Part shown: positions 25,738 to 33,285 of the stretch, piece after piece
How the letters are laid out: each line of letters begins with the position of its first letter
Numbering within the stretch: position 1 is the stretch's first letter
Origin: Desulfonatronovibrio magnus
GTDB lineage: Bacteria; Desulfobacterota; Desulfovibrionia; Desulfovibrionales; Desulfonatronovibrionaceae
Direction of reading: 5' to 3'
NCBI RefSeq assembly: GCF_000934755.1
Contig: NZ_KN882179.1
Location: forward strand, 1 to 64,000
DNA length: 64,000 nt
Notes under the pieces: model-generated
Told to the model about the DNA's origin: nothing
What the model saw: only the letters and a program-made list of their open reading frames with translations
Databases searched by the model: none
Made by a program: the position numbers and the translations under genes

Positions 25738-26292
25738 CTAATTAGCCTGTTTGATAACTTCTGCACCTGCTGCAAGGGCTTCAGCATTTTTGGGGATAAG
25801 GTGACTGTAATGGGCTGATATAACATTGGTCAGACTTTTCTGCATTACATCCAGTTCAATGATGCCTGTGGCCGCAGCATAGGCCCCGAGAGCCACCATA
25901 TTGGCCATGCGGGTATTGCCTATTTTATCAGCAATTTCATTGGCTGGCACTGCAAATGTTTTCACCCGGTCTTTGTCGGCAAGTTCCATATCCACGAGTG
26001 AAGAATTGATGATCACCAGACCCTGATCCTGCACCATGGGCTGAAATTTATCCAGAGACGGTCTGTTCATGGCAATCAGGCTTAACGGATTCTTAATTAT
26101 GGGAGAACCGATATCCTCATCTGAAACAACTACTGTACAATTGGCTGTGCCACCGCGCATTTCCGGACCATAAACCGGTATATATGTCACGTTGAGACCG
26201 CTTTCCATGGCGGCATAGGCCAGAAGGTTGCCGATCAGCATAACCCCCTGCCCTCCGAAGCCGGCGATTATCGCGTCATTATATACTCCCAT
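25738..26292 (-). CDS. 2-oxoacid:ferredoxin oxidoreductase, gamma subunit
   Basis: 184 residues with the gamma-domain signature [18 protein letters not shown] near residue 10 and [22 protein letters not shown] near 37. Together with the next three genes it forms a four-gene operon (order of transcription delta, alpha, beta, gamma) that oxidatively decarboxylates a 2-oxoacid to acyl-CoA while reducing ferredoxin. Its ATG overlaps the beta stop codon by one base. The final residues (EVIKQAN) look complete. Confidence 0.93.
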   Translation of the reverse strand: MGVYNDAIIAGFGGQGVMLIGNLLAYAAMESGLNVTYIPVYGPEMRGGTANCTVVVSDEDIGSPIIKNPLSLIAMNRPSLDKFQPMVQDQGLVIINSSLVDMELADKDRVKTFAVPANEIADKIGNTRMANMVALGAYAAATGIIELDVMQKSLTNVISAHYSHLIPKNAEALAAGAEVIKQAN

Positions 26293-27053
26293 TATGCATC
26301 TCCTTCTAAGTCTTTATACACGCCAAGAGGAAAATACGGAATCATTTCTTCTGTAAGCCTTTTATTGGCAGCCGGAGAGGTCATTCTCCAGTTCGTTGGG
26401 CATGATGCAAGAAATTCAATAAAACCAAATCCTTTGCCGGCCATTTGAATTTCAAAAACCTTTTTCAAGGCTTTTTTGGCTTTCTTAAAGTTTTTAATAT
26501 TATTTACCGCCACTCGTGCTGAATAAGTAACTCCTCCTAAACCAGCCATAATCTCTGCCATTTTCATAGGCTGCCCTTCACGCTCTGCACATCTGCCTCC
26601 GGGACAGGTGGTAGTTTGCTGACCGATCATGGTGGTAGGAGCCATCTGACCACCGGTCATGCCGTAAACGGTATTATTGACAAAAACTACAGATATTTTT
26701 TCGCCTCTGTTGGCTGCATGCATAATTTCAGCCAGCCCTATGGATGCAAGATCTCCATCACCCTGATAAGTGAAAACAAACTTGTCAGGACGGCTTCTCT
26801 TGACTCCGGTAGCTACTGCAGGTGCCCGTCCATGCGGAGCTTCTACAGCATCCAGCAGCAGATAATTATATATAAAAACCGAACAGCCAATGGATCCAAC
26901 ACAAATAGTGTTCTGGCCAAGGTTCAGTTCTTCAAGACATTGGGCAACAAGTTTATGTACTGTTCCGTGGTGACATCCCGGGCAATAATGGCTGAGCTTG
27001 TCAGCCAGAAGGCGCGGGGATTCATAAGCTAAAACTTCTTCCATTGTTCTCAA
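26292..27053 (-). CDS. 2-oxoacid:ferredoxin oxidoreductase, beta (thiamine diphosphate) subunit
   Basis: 253 residues. The TPP-binding motif runs GDGDLASIGLAEIMHAANRG to VVFVNNTVYGMTGGQ near residues 94-130; an N-terminal YCPGCHHG (near 23) supplies a cluster-site Cys pair and CPGGRC lies near 150. The subunit carries thiamine diphosphate and, in relatives, a [4Fe-4S] cluster. Its start overlaps the alpha stop by four bases. Substrate (2-oxoglutarate, branched-chain 2-oxoacid) cannot be told from sequence reading. Confidence 0.94.
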   Translation of the reverse strand: MRTMEEVLAYESPRLLADKLSHYCPGCHHGTVHKLVAQCLEELNLGQNTICVGSIGCSVFIYNYLLLDAVEAPHGRAPAVATGVKRSRPDKFVFTYQGDGDLASIGLAEIMHAANRGEKISVVFVNNTVYGMTGGQMAPTTMIGQQTTTCPGGRCAEREGQPMKMAEIMAGLGGVTYSARVAVNNIKNFKKAKKALKKVFEIQMAGKGFGFIEFLASCPTNWRMTSPAANKRLTEEMIPYFPLGVYKDLEGDA

Positions 27054-28102
27054 CTCCTCAAAGCATCCCTGATGGGTTTTTCAAAATCATTGGGGGTAGG
27101 CAGATTGCCTGGAAGCTGTGCAAAAAAATCACTTTTGGCATATCCGCAGATAGATAGTCTTACGTCTTCAACCATCTGGCCCATATTATGTTCAATAGTT
27201 AAAAACTTCCTGCCCTGGTGAGCCAGGCTTTCCAGTATTGCCGATGGGAAGGGAAACAAAGTGATGGGCCTTACCAGCCCTGCTTTAATGCCTTCCTTGC
27301 GCAGCTTGCGAATGGTAGACTTAACTATGCGTCCGATGGATCCATAAGCAACAACAATCAGTTCTGCATCTTCTGTGAGAAATTCCTCGTAGCGACACTC
27401 TTTCGCTGCTCTTTGATACTTTTCCTGCAGCTTGAGATTATGCCCGGCCAAAGCTCCATCAGTAAGATGTAAAGATTTGAGAATTCTGGGTTCTCTGTCC
27501 ATGGCACCTTCAAGCCTCCATGAACCCCCTTCAAAGGGATCTACAGCAAGAGGATCCCTGGGAGTAATGGGCTCCTGCATTTGCGCAATAATTGCGTCTC
27601 CCAGAATAAGTACCGGGTTGCGGTAGGCAAAAGCCAGCTCAAAAGCCAGAAAGGTCAGATCATAAGCTTCCTGAACAGTACCGGGAGCCAGGACTAAAAG
27701 CTTGTAATCTCCGTGACCACCACCTTTAACTGACTGAAAGTAATCACCCTGGGACGGCCCGATATCTCCCAGTCCAGGACCACCGCGATTCATATTGACA
27801 ATTACACCGGGCAGTTCACTTCCTGCCATATAGGAAAGAGCTTCCTGCTTTAAAGACATGCCTGGGCTTGAAGAAGACGTCATGGCCCTTATTCCGCATG
27901 CAGCAGCTCCAAGCAGCATATTGGCTGCAGCAACTTCGCTTTCCGCCTGCACAAACTCTCCTCCTGTCTCGGGCATGGCCTTGGACATAAACTCTGGTAT
28001 GTCATTCTGAGGGGTGATGGGATACCCGAAATAACACCTGCATCCAGCATCGAGAGCCCCTTTGGAAACAGCTATATTCCCTTTGATAAATATTCTACTC
28101 AT
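27050..28102 (-). CDS. 2-oxoacid:ferredoxin oxidoreductase, alpha subunit
   Basis: 350 residues with the alpha pyrimidine-binding domain: GNIAVSKGALDAGCRCYFGYPITPQNDIPEFM at the N-terminus, VQAESEVAAANMLLGAAACG near 53 and MTSSSSPGMSLKQEALSYMAG near 75, then domain II with LIVVAYGSIGRIVKS near 250. The length and the separate delta ferredoxin match KorA/VorB-type enzymes of archaea and sulfate reducers. Its ATG overlaps the end of the delta gene by eight bases. Confidence 0.94.
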   Translation of the reverse strand: MSRIFIKGNIAVSKGALDAGCRCYFGYPITPQNDIPEFMSKAMPETGGEFVQAESEVAAANMLLGAAACGIRAMTSSSSPGMSLKQEALSYMAGSELPGVIVNMNRGGPGLGDIGPSQGDYFQSVKGGGHGDYKLLVLAPGTVQEAYDLTFLAFELAFAYRNPVLILGDAIIAQMQEPITPRDPLAVDPFEGGSWRLEGAMDREPRILKSLHLTDGALAGHNLKLQEKYQRAAKECRYEEFLTEDAELIVVAYGSIGRIVKSTIRKLRKEGIKAGLVRPITLFPFPSAILESLAHQGRKFLTIEHNMGQMVEDVRLSICGYAKSDFFAQLPGNLPTPNDFEKPIRDALRS

Positions 28103-28352
28103 CTATTTCCTCCGACAGATCATTTTCCTTGGAACTCTTTTTGGTCCGGTAAACAATAATTGCTTCATCCGGACAGATTTCTGCACAAAAGGCGCAACCT
28201 TTGCATCCTTCCATGTCACCATTCTTGACGCAAACAACTTTGTATCCCTGCTTATTGAAATTGTCCGACTGAATAAGGATTTCAGTAGGGCAAACCTCGG
28301 TACAGAGAAGACAACCTTTGCATCTCTCCTCACGAAACACTACTCGCGACAT
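28095..28352 (-). CDS. 2-oxoacid:ferredoxin oxidoreductase, delta (ferredoxin) subunit
   Basis: 85 residues with two 4Fe-4S motifs, CKGCLLCTEVCP (near 12) and CKGCAFCAEICP (near 50), plus an acidic tail. It passes electrons from the alpha-beta core to free ferredoxin. It is the first gene of the operon. The ribosome binding site is weak (GGGG seven bases before the ATG). No promoter was defined in the 300-bp upstream gap, which contains an element C end fragment and a heptamer array. Confidence 0.92.
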   Translation of the reverse strand: MSRVVFREERCKGCLLCTEVCPTEILIQSDNFNKQGYKVVCVKNGDMEGCKGCAFCAEICPDEAIIVYRTKKSSKENDLSEEIDE

Positions 28353-28476
28353 TGAATACCCCTATTTTGGTTTGTGGTTGAAAAAGCAAACTTTGGACAG
28401 GATTGATTTGCCCTTTCCAGTAACAGCTTAGACCTGTGCATGAAATACAGTGCCTGAGTCTCTTTTGCTCCTTAAA

Positions 28477-28520
28477 TAACTTACCGCCTCAATCTTAAAG
28501 CAGAAAACAAGATTTTCTAA
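28477..28520. repeat. Left-end fragment of element C
   Basis: AACTTACCGCCTCAATC and the following GCAGAAAACAAG match the left ends of C1 (8518) and C2 (51153). No right end is present before the heptamer array. Confidence 0.5.
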
Positions 28521-28556
28521 ACCCTGACATGGGCCATAATACCCAAATTCCTAATT

Positions 28557-28647
28557 CTTCAGCCTACAGCCTTCAGCCTGCAACCTTCAGCCTGCAACCT
28601 TCAGCCTTCAGCCTTCAGCCTTCAGCCTTCAGTCTTCAACCTTCAGC
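28557..28647. repeat. Heptanucleotide array, 13 units (CTTCAGC class), next to the queA stop codon
   Basis: Units CTTCAGC, CTACAGC, CTGCAAC, CTTCAGT and CTTCAAC in unbroken 7-bp register. The array ends 8 bp from the queA stop codon, so any read-through transcript of queA would carry it as its 3' tail (GCTGAAG repeats in the mRNA sense). Confidence 0.9.
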
Positions 28648-28654
28648 CTGAAAG

Positions 28655-29737
28655 TCAGATAATCAACATGGCATCACCGTAGGAATAAAACCTGAAACCT
28701 TCATCCCTTGCTCTTGCATAGGCACCCATTACCATTTCTCGCCCGGCTAATGCCGATATCATCATAATAAGTGATGATCCTGGTAGATGAAAGTTTGTGA
28801 TTAATTGATCAACAACCTGAAATTTATAGCCAGGATAAATAAAAAGATCAGTCCAGCCCTGGAAACCTTGTCCATTTGTAAGCTGAGCACTGGCGCTCTC
28901 GATAGTTCTAACTGTGGTAGTGCCCACAGCTACAACTTTCCTGCCCTCATGCCTGGCCCTTTTCACAGCTTGAGCTGAAGCAGCTGAAACCTCAATATAC
29001 TCTGGATGCATCTTGTGCTGCCTGATGTCACTACTTCTAACCGGACTGAAAGTACCATAGCCAACGTACAGTGTTACTGCTGCCCATTCATAACCGGCTT
29101 TAATCAGGCTGTCCTTAAAGCCTGGAGTAAAGTGCAGCCCGGCTGTCGGGGCTGCAACTGATCCAAGCTTGCTATTACTGGAATAAACAGTCTGATATCT
29201 ATCAGCGTCAACATGACTGTCAGGGCGCTGAATATATGGTGGTAAAGGCACATGTCCGCAGTCTACAAAGTAGCTCGCCAAATCACCAGTCCAGAACAGT
29301 CTGCCCTTTGTCCTGCCCATGGACAGATTTTGCAACACCGTGAAGCTGACTCCATGAGCAAAAAAGATCTTTTGTCCAATTTTGGGTCTTTTGGAAGCTT
29401 TCAGCAGACACTCAACCACTGCTGATTTTTCATAACCACTTTCCTGTGGTTTTATCAGTGGCAAAGGCGTTAGCAGCAAAAACTCCACCTTGCCCCCTGT
29501 ATCCTTATGGCCATTGATTCGAGCTGGCAGGACTTTTGTGTCATTTACCATCAAAAGCGAACCAGGCTCAAGATGTTCAGCAAGTCTGCTGAAACTTGAA
29601 AGACTGACAGTAGTATTCTGCCTGTCAAGGACCATAAGTCTTGATTCAGACCTTTCAGAGCAGGGATGTTGTGCTATCAGCTTCTCATCCAGATCATATT
29701 GATAGCTTTCAAGCTTAAAATCTTCAGCATCAGGCAT
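28655..29737 (-). CDS. queA: S-adenosylmethionine:tRNA ribosyltransferase-isomerase
   Basis: 360 residues; transfers the ribosyl group of SAM to preQ1 in tRNA to make epoxyqueuosine. Signatures are YDLDEKLIAQHPCSERSESRLMVLDR near residue 14, VNDTKVLPARINGHK near 62, the central SVAAPTAGLHFTP near 190 and LITNFHLPGSSLIMMISALAG near 315. The length fits the family (340-360). No tgt gene is adjacent. The upstream ribosome binding site is weak. Confidence 0.96.
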   Translation of the reverse strand: MPDAEDFKLESYQYDLDEKLIAQHPCSERSESRLMVLDRQNTTVSLSSFSRLAEHLEPGSLLMVNDTKVLPARINGHKDTGGKVEFLLLTPLPLIKPQESGYEKSAVVECLLKASKRPKIGQKIFFAHGVSFTVLQNLSMGRTKGRLFWTGDLASYFVDCGHVPLPPYIQRPDSHVDADRYQTVYSSNSKLGSVAAPTAGLHFTPGFKDSLIKAGYEWAAVTLYVGYGTFSPVRSSDIRQHKMHPEYIEVSAASAQAVKRARHEGRKVVAVGTTTVRTIESASAQLTNGQGFQGWTDLFIYPGYKFQVVDQLITNFHLPGSSLIMMISALAGREMVMGAYARARDEGFRFYSYGDAMLII

Positions 29738-29846
29738 AACAAATACTTATATTCCAGAATTAAAAAAAAATCCATACATAATTCATACTAATGTTGGCTA
29801 TATGCACAAGACTTTGAAATTCAGCACTATTAATTGGAGATTTGTA

Positions 29847-29965
29847 GAAGGAAGGAGGAGGAAGAAGGCTGAAGGCTGAAGGAAGAAGGCTGAAGGAAGA
29901 AGGGAGGAGGGGCGAGGGTGGTTGGTGAAAGTGGAAGGTGGAAGAAGTAAGAAAGAAGATAGAAG
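29847..29965. repeat. Heptanucleotide array (GAAGGCT class, purine strand)
   Basis: AAGGCTG and AAGGAAG units in 7-bp register for about 70 bp, decaying into purine-rich sequence. It lies 110 bp upstream of queA, in the opposite strand sense to the array at 28557. Confidence 0.8.
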
Positions 29966-30839
29966 CACCTCACCCGGGCGGCCCGGGACCGAACCTGCGA
30001 GTAACTTATACCCCTCGTTCCCAAGCTGGAGCCTGGGAACAAGTGTTAATATACTGAAATTTGTAAGTGCCTGATTTTATTGCCAATATGATTCCAGTCA
30101 CTTAGAAGCTCTTCACCCGGGCGGACCGAGACCGAACGTGTGAGTAACTGTCTTTAAAGTGGAGCCTGCATCCTGCAGGCTATTTAATTCCAGGCGGCTG
30201 GAAGCCGCCTCCACCTTGAAGAACTGTCACATATTTGTTCCCCTGGGGCGGCCCGGGACCGAACCTGCGAGTAACTGTCTTTAAAGTGGAGCCTGCATCC
30301 TGCAGGCTATTTAATTCCAGGCGGCTGGAAGCCGCCTCCACATTGAAGAAAAGTCCCATATCTGGAAATTGGGACAGTCCCCGCGAGGTACTATAAAACA
30401 GATTGATGCTGCATTGGTTCCTGGAAGAAATTTGCTTTAATGGAAAAATTTACACAGCGAGGGACAGTCCCTGTGCCAGGTGCAAAGTTCCCATCTTTGA
30501 CGAAATTTTTCAGGCAAATGTGCATCAATCATAAGCAAAAATCATAAAAATATGAAAATTGTAACCGTCTGATTTTATTATCAAAACAATTATAGCTACT
30601 TGTAAGCTCTTCACCCGGGCGGCCCGGGACCGAACCTGTGAGTAACTCATACACCTCGTTCCCAGGGGATGTCTTACTCTTGCGGCTCCAGCCGCTTCTT
30701 CAAAATGTGGCTGGAGCCACAAAAAAATAGGTGTTCCCAGGCTGGAGCCTGGGAACAAGAGCAAATTTACTGAATTTTGTAAGTATCTGATTTTATTGGC
30801 AATACGATTGCAGGTACTTGTAAGCTTTGATCTGGAACT
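29966..30839. repeat. Long block of hairpin words, partner of 23377-23890
   Basis: Four copies of the GGGCGGCCCGGGACCGAAC word (29968, 30115 variant, 30244, 30613), two of the GTGGAGCCTGCATCCTGCAG plus GGCGGCTGGAAGCCGCC module (30166 and 30293), GGGACAGTCCC modules at about 30382 and 30460, CCCAGGCTGGAGCCTGGG words at 30020 and 30737, and GCGGCTCCAGCCGC at 30681. No gene is seen in these 870 bp. Confidence 0.8.
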
Positions 30840-30983
30840 TTAGTGATGGCCCTCGTTCATGCCTTCCTTAATGCGGTAAATGGCGGCAGCCACCATGACC
30901 ACAAAATACAGATAAATCCCGGTTACGCCAAAAAAACCTTCGGTTGTACTGCTCATCATGTCTCGAAAAAGTTCTACAAGCAT
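30840..30983 (-). CDS. Small membrane protein, 47 residues
   Basis: Frame MLVELFRDMMSSTTEG followed by a hydrophobic stretch (VTGIYLYFVVMVAAAIYRI) and a charged tail KEGMNEGHH. The ATG is preceded by CAGGAGG at good spacing, which makes a real gene likely. It has one predicted membrane helix with a short cytoplasmic C-terminus. No family was recognised. The 68-residue protein at 62949 has a comparable single-helix layout. Confidence 0.65.
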   Translation of the reverse strand: MLVELFRDMMSSTTEGFFGVTGIYLYFVVMVAAAIYRIKEGMNEGHH

Positions 30984-31152
30984 GTCAGCCTCCTGTATTG
31001 ACTTAAATGTACGTTACTTATTTCACTAAATAATCATCAGACCTGATCAATGTCAAGTAGTAGTTCTCATAACTGTTTATTGGTTTGCATATGGCGCGGG
31101 TAGTGGCTATTTCCAGCGCATATTATCGCCGCGCAGATACTGTTCACACCAA

Positions 31153-31286
31153 TGGATGCATTACGCGTTTCAGAAAAGTCGATTGGGACAGTCCCGAAGC
31201 CAGGGAAATCCCTGTGCCCTGCTGTTATAATTAGATTATAACCTCACAATAAATTTTTATGTTTTCTCAAATGCGTAATGCTTCCA
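31153..31286. mobile_element. Palindromic element D1
   Basis: Ends TGGATGCATTACGCGTTTCA and, on the other strand, TGGAAGCATTACGCATTTGA are inverted repeats with three mismatches. The interior has GGGACAGTCCCGAAGCCAGG. No flanking duplication was found. It occupies the gap between the small membrane protein and mqnE. Confidence 0.65.
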
Positions 31287-31322
31287 CTCCAGGCCAGAAT
31301 GAAAACTGCCACCATGCGTCAC

Positions 31323-32396
31323 TCAGAAAGACTTACTAATACGGAAAAAAGAGTTTCTCTGCTCTGGTTCAAAACCTGCTTCCCGGATATATGACCGCAA
31401 CTGTTCCATGGTCAGCCCCTTGGGAGTATCAGCACCTGCAGCATGGCCAATTTTTTCCTCTACAATGGTACCGTCAAAATCATCTGCACCATACCATAGC
31501 CCAAGCTGCGCAGCCTTTATGCCGCTGAAAGCCCAATAAGCCTTGATATGAGGGATATTGTCCAGAAATATCCTGGAAATGGCAGTCATTTTGAAAAAGT
31601 CAACTCCATCCGGCCCCTTTGCGTTTAGATCATTATAGCCTGGCTGGTAAGCCAGTGGAATAAAGCACAAAAAGCCCCCAGTCTTATCCTGAAGATCTCT
31701 TAAGGCCAGAAGATGATTAATCCTGTCTAACCATGTTTCCACATGGCCGAAAAGCAAGGTACAGTTTGTGGGAATGGATATCTTGTGCGCAGTCTCATGG
31801 ATCTCCAACCATCTTTTTCCAGATACTTTTTCAGGGCATAATTTTTGACGCAGCCGGGGTGAAAAAACTTCAGCTCCCCCGCCAGGCAATGCATCTAAGC
31901 CGGCTTTGGAAAAATCCGTCAAGACCTGCTCATGGGTAAGTCCGTACTCATCTGACAAAAAAGCTATCTCCACAGCTGTAAATGCTTTGATCCCGGCTTT
32001 GGGACGCAGCTTGCGGACAGTCTTCAACATGTCAATGTAGTATTCATAGCCAAGATCAGGATTCAGGCCGCCCACAATATGAATTTCATCTATGGGTTCA
32101 TCGGATCTGGCAAGAATCATGTCTTTGACCTGGTCTATACTCAGACTGAAGGCTCCAGGCTCTCCCGATCTTTTGCTGTAAGCACAGAATCTGCATTTGT
32201 TGGCGCAGATATTGGTAAAATTCAAATGCTGATTATATATAAAATAAGCTTTATTATTGTGAAGCCTGCTGCGCACCGTATGAGCTATACTGCCAAGATC
32301 GTGAATGGAAGCATTTTCCACAAGAATTAAGGCGTCTTCTGCTGAAATGCGCCCACCATCCATGACTTTCTTGATTACCGGTGTTGCACTATTCAT
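31323..32396 (-). CDS. mqnE: Aminofutalosine synthase (radical SAM, menaquinone biosynthesis)
   Basis: 357 residues from the ATG at 32396, which overlaps the sppA stop by eight bases; a longer frame exists but would run through the sppA end. The radical SAM cluster CxxxCxxC is at residues 64, 68, 71 (NICANKCRFCAYS). DEIHIVGGLNPDLGYEYY, DALPGGGAEVFSPRLR and FIPLAYQPGYNDL are MqnE hallmarks that separate it from MqnC. It adds a radical from 3-enolpyruvoyl-oxybenzoate-type substrate chemistry in the futalosine route. No other mqn gene is in the window. Confidence 0.93.
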   Translation of the reverse strand: MNSATPVIKKVMDGGRISAEDALILVENASIHDLGSIAHTVRSRLHNNKAYFIYNQHLNFTNICANKCRFCAYSKRSGEPGAFSLSIDQVKDMILARSDEPIDEIHIVGGLNPDLGYEYYIDMLKTVRKLRPKAGIKAFTAVEIAFLSDEYGLTHEQVLTDFSKAGLDALPGGGAEVFSPRLRQKLCPEKVSGKRWLEIHETAHKISIPTNCTLLFGHVETWLDRINHLLALRDLQDKTGGFLCFIPLAYQPGYNDLNAKGPDGVDFFKMTAISRIFLDNIPHIKAYWAFSGIKAAQLGLWYGADDFDGTIVEEKIGHAAGADTPKGLTMEQLRSYIREAGFEPEQRNSFFRISKSF

Positions 32397-33285
32397 AAGA
32401 AAAAACCCACCCTGGACCAAAAATTTCCTGTCTGAGGGAAAACTCTCCCACAATTCTTCTAAGCAGGGAAGTTTTTTGCTCAGGACCTTCCAGAAGAAAA
32501 ACCTGATCTTTGATTTCAGCAAGCTCCCGCACTAAATCAACAGCATCATTCATGCCTCCCAGCTTATCCACCAGACCATTATTTAAAGCCTGCCTGCCGG
32601 TCATTGCCCTGCCATCGGCAAGAGAGGCCACAGTCTCAACATCCATATTCCTTCCAGCCGCAACATCCAGTACAAACTGCTCATGGAGATCATCCATGAT
32701 TTCCTGGAAATACGCTTTTTCTCTGTCCGTCATGGGCCTGGTAACTGTACCTGCATCTTTGTATTCGCTGCTGTAAATCGCCTGGTCTTCAATCCCGATC
32801 TTACGCATAAGTTCCTGCATGTTGGTCAAGGTTGCCTTGACACCAATATTGGCTGTAAGAGTACCTGGATTAGCCACAATCTTATGCGCCGGGCTGGACA
32901 GATAATAACCGCCCGATGTAGCCATGGCACCCATGGACACAACTACTGTTTTTTCAAGAGCCAGATCCCGCACAGCTGCATATATCTCCTGCGAAGGAGC
33001 CACAACTCCGCCTGGAGAGTTGACTCGGATAACAACTCCTCTAATATGGTCCTTCCTCTTCAGCTCGCTGATCCAGTCCACAATATCCCGGGAGTCCGTT
33101 ATCAGGCCGTTGACTTTGACAACACCTATTACTTGCTTTCCCCTCATCTTGGACTGTTCGCTGAAGAACAGGAAATTAAAAACGGCCATAGCCATCATAA
33201 AGATGACTACGGCCGTAATTATCATCATAAATCCAAATATAAGAGGATGCCTCTGGCTGAATTTATTGTGAGTTGTTTTCTCCAT
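32389..33285 (-). CDS. sppA: Signal peptide peptidase SppA (short form)
   Basis: 298-residue membrane-anchored serine protease that degrades cleaved signal peptides. One membrane helix at about 18-42; nucleophile Ser124 in ATSGGYYLS and general base Lys176 in SSEYKDAG, the Ser-Lys dyad of the short (non-tandem) form. VNSPGGVVAPSQEIY near 89 is also conserved. The ATG lies 23 bases inside the end of rpsA, and the gene overlaps mqnE at the other side, so rpsA-sppA-mqnE is likely one transcript. Confidence 0.94.
   Translation of the reverse strand: MEKTTHNKFSQRHPLIFGFMMIITAVVIFMMAMAVFNFLFFSEQSKMRGKQVIGVVKVNGLITDSRDIVDWISELKRKDHIRGVVIRVNSPGGVVAPSQEIYAAVRDLALEKTVVVSMGAMATSGGYYLSSPAHKIVANPGTLTANIGVKATLTNMQELMRKIGIEDQAIYSSEYKDAGTVTRPMTDREKAYFQEIMDDLHEQFVLDVAAGRNMDVETVASLADGRAMTGRQALNNGLVDKLGGMNDAVDLVRELAEIKDQVFLLEGPEQKTSLLRRIVGEFSLRQEIFGPGWVFSYE

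Noticed and set aside
31153-31286. Target duplication for element D1
   Set aside because: The 8-bp flanks (CACACCAA and CTCCAGGC) do not match, so no transposition signature is claimed for D elements.
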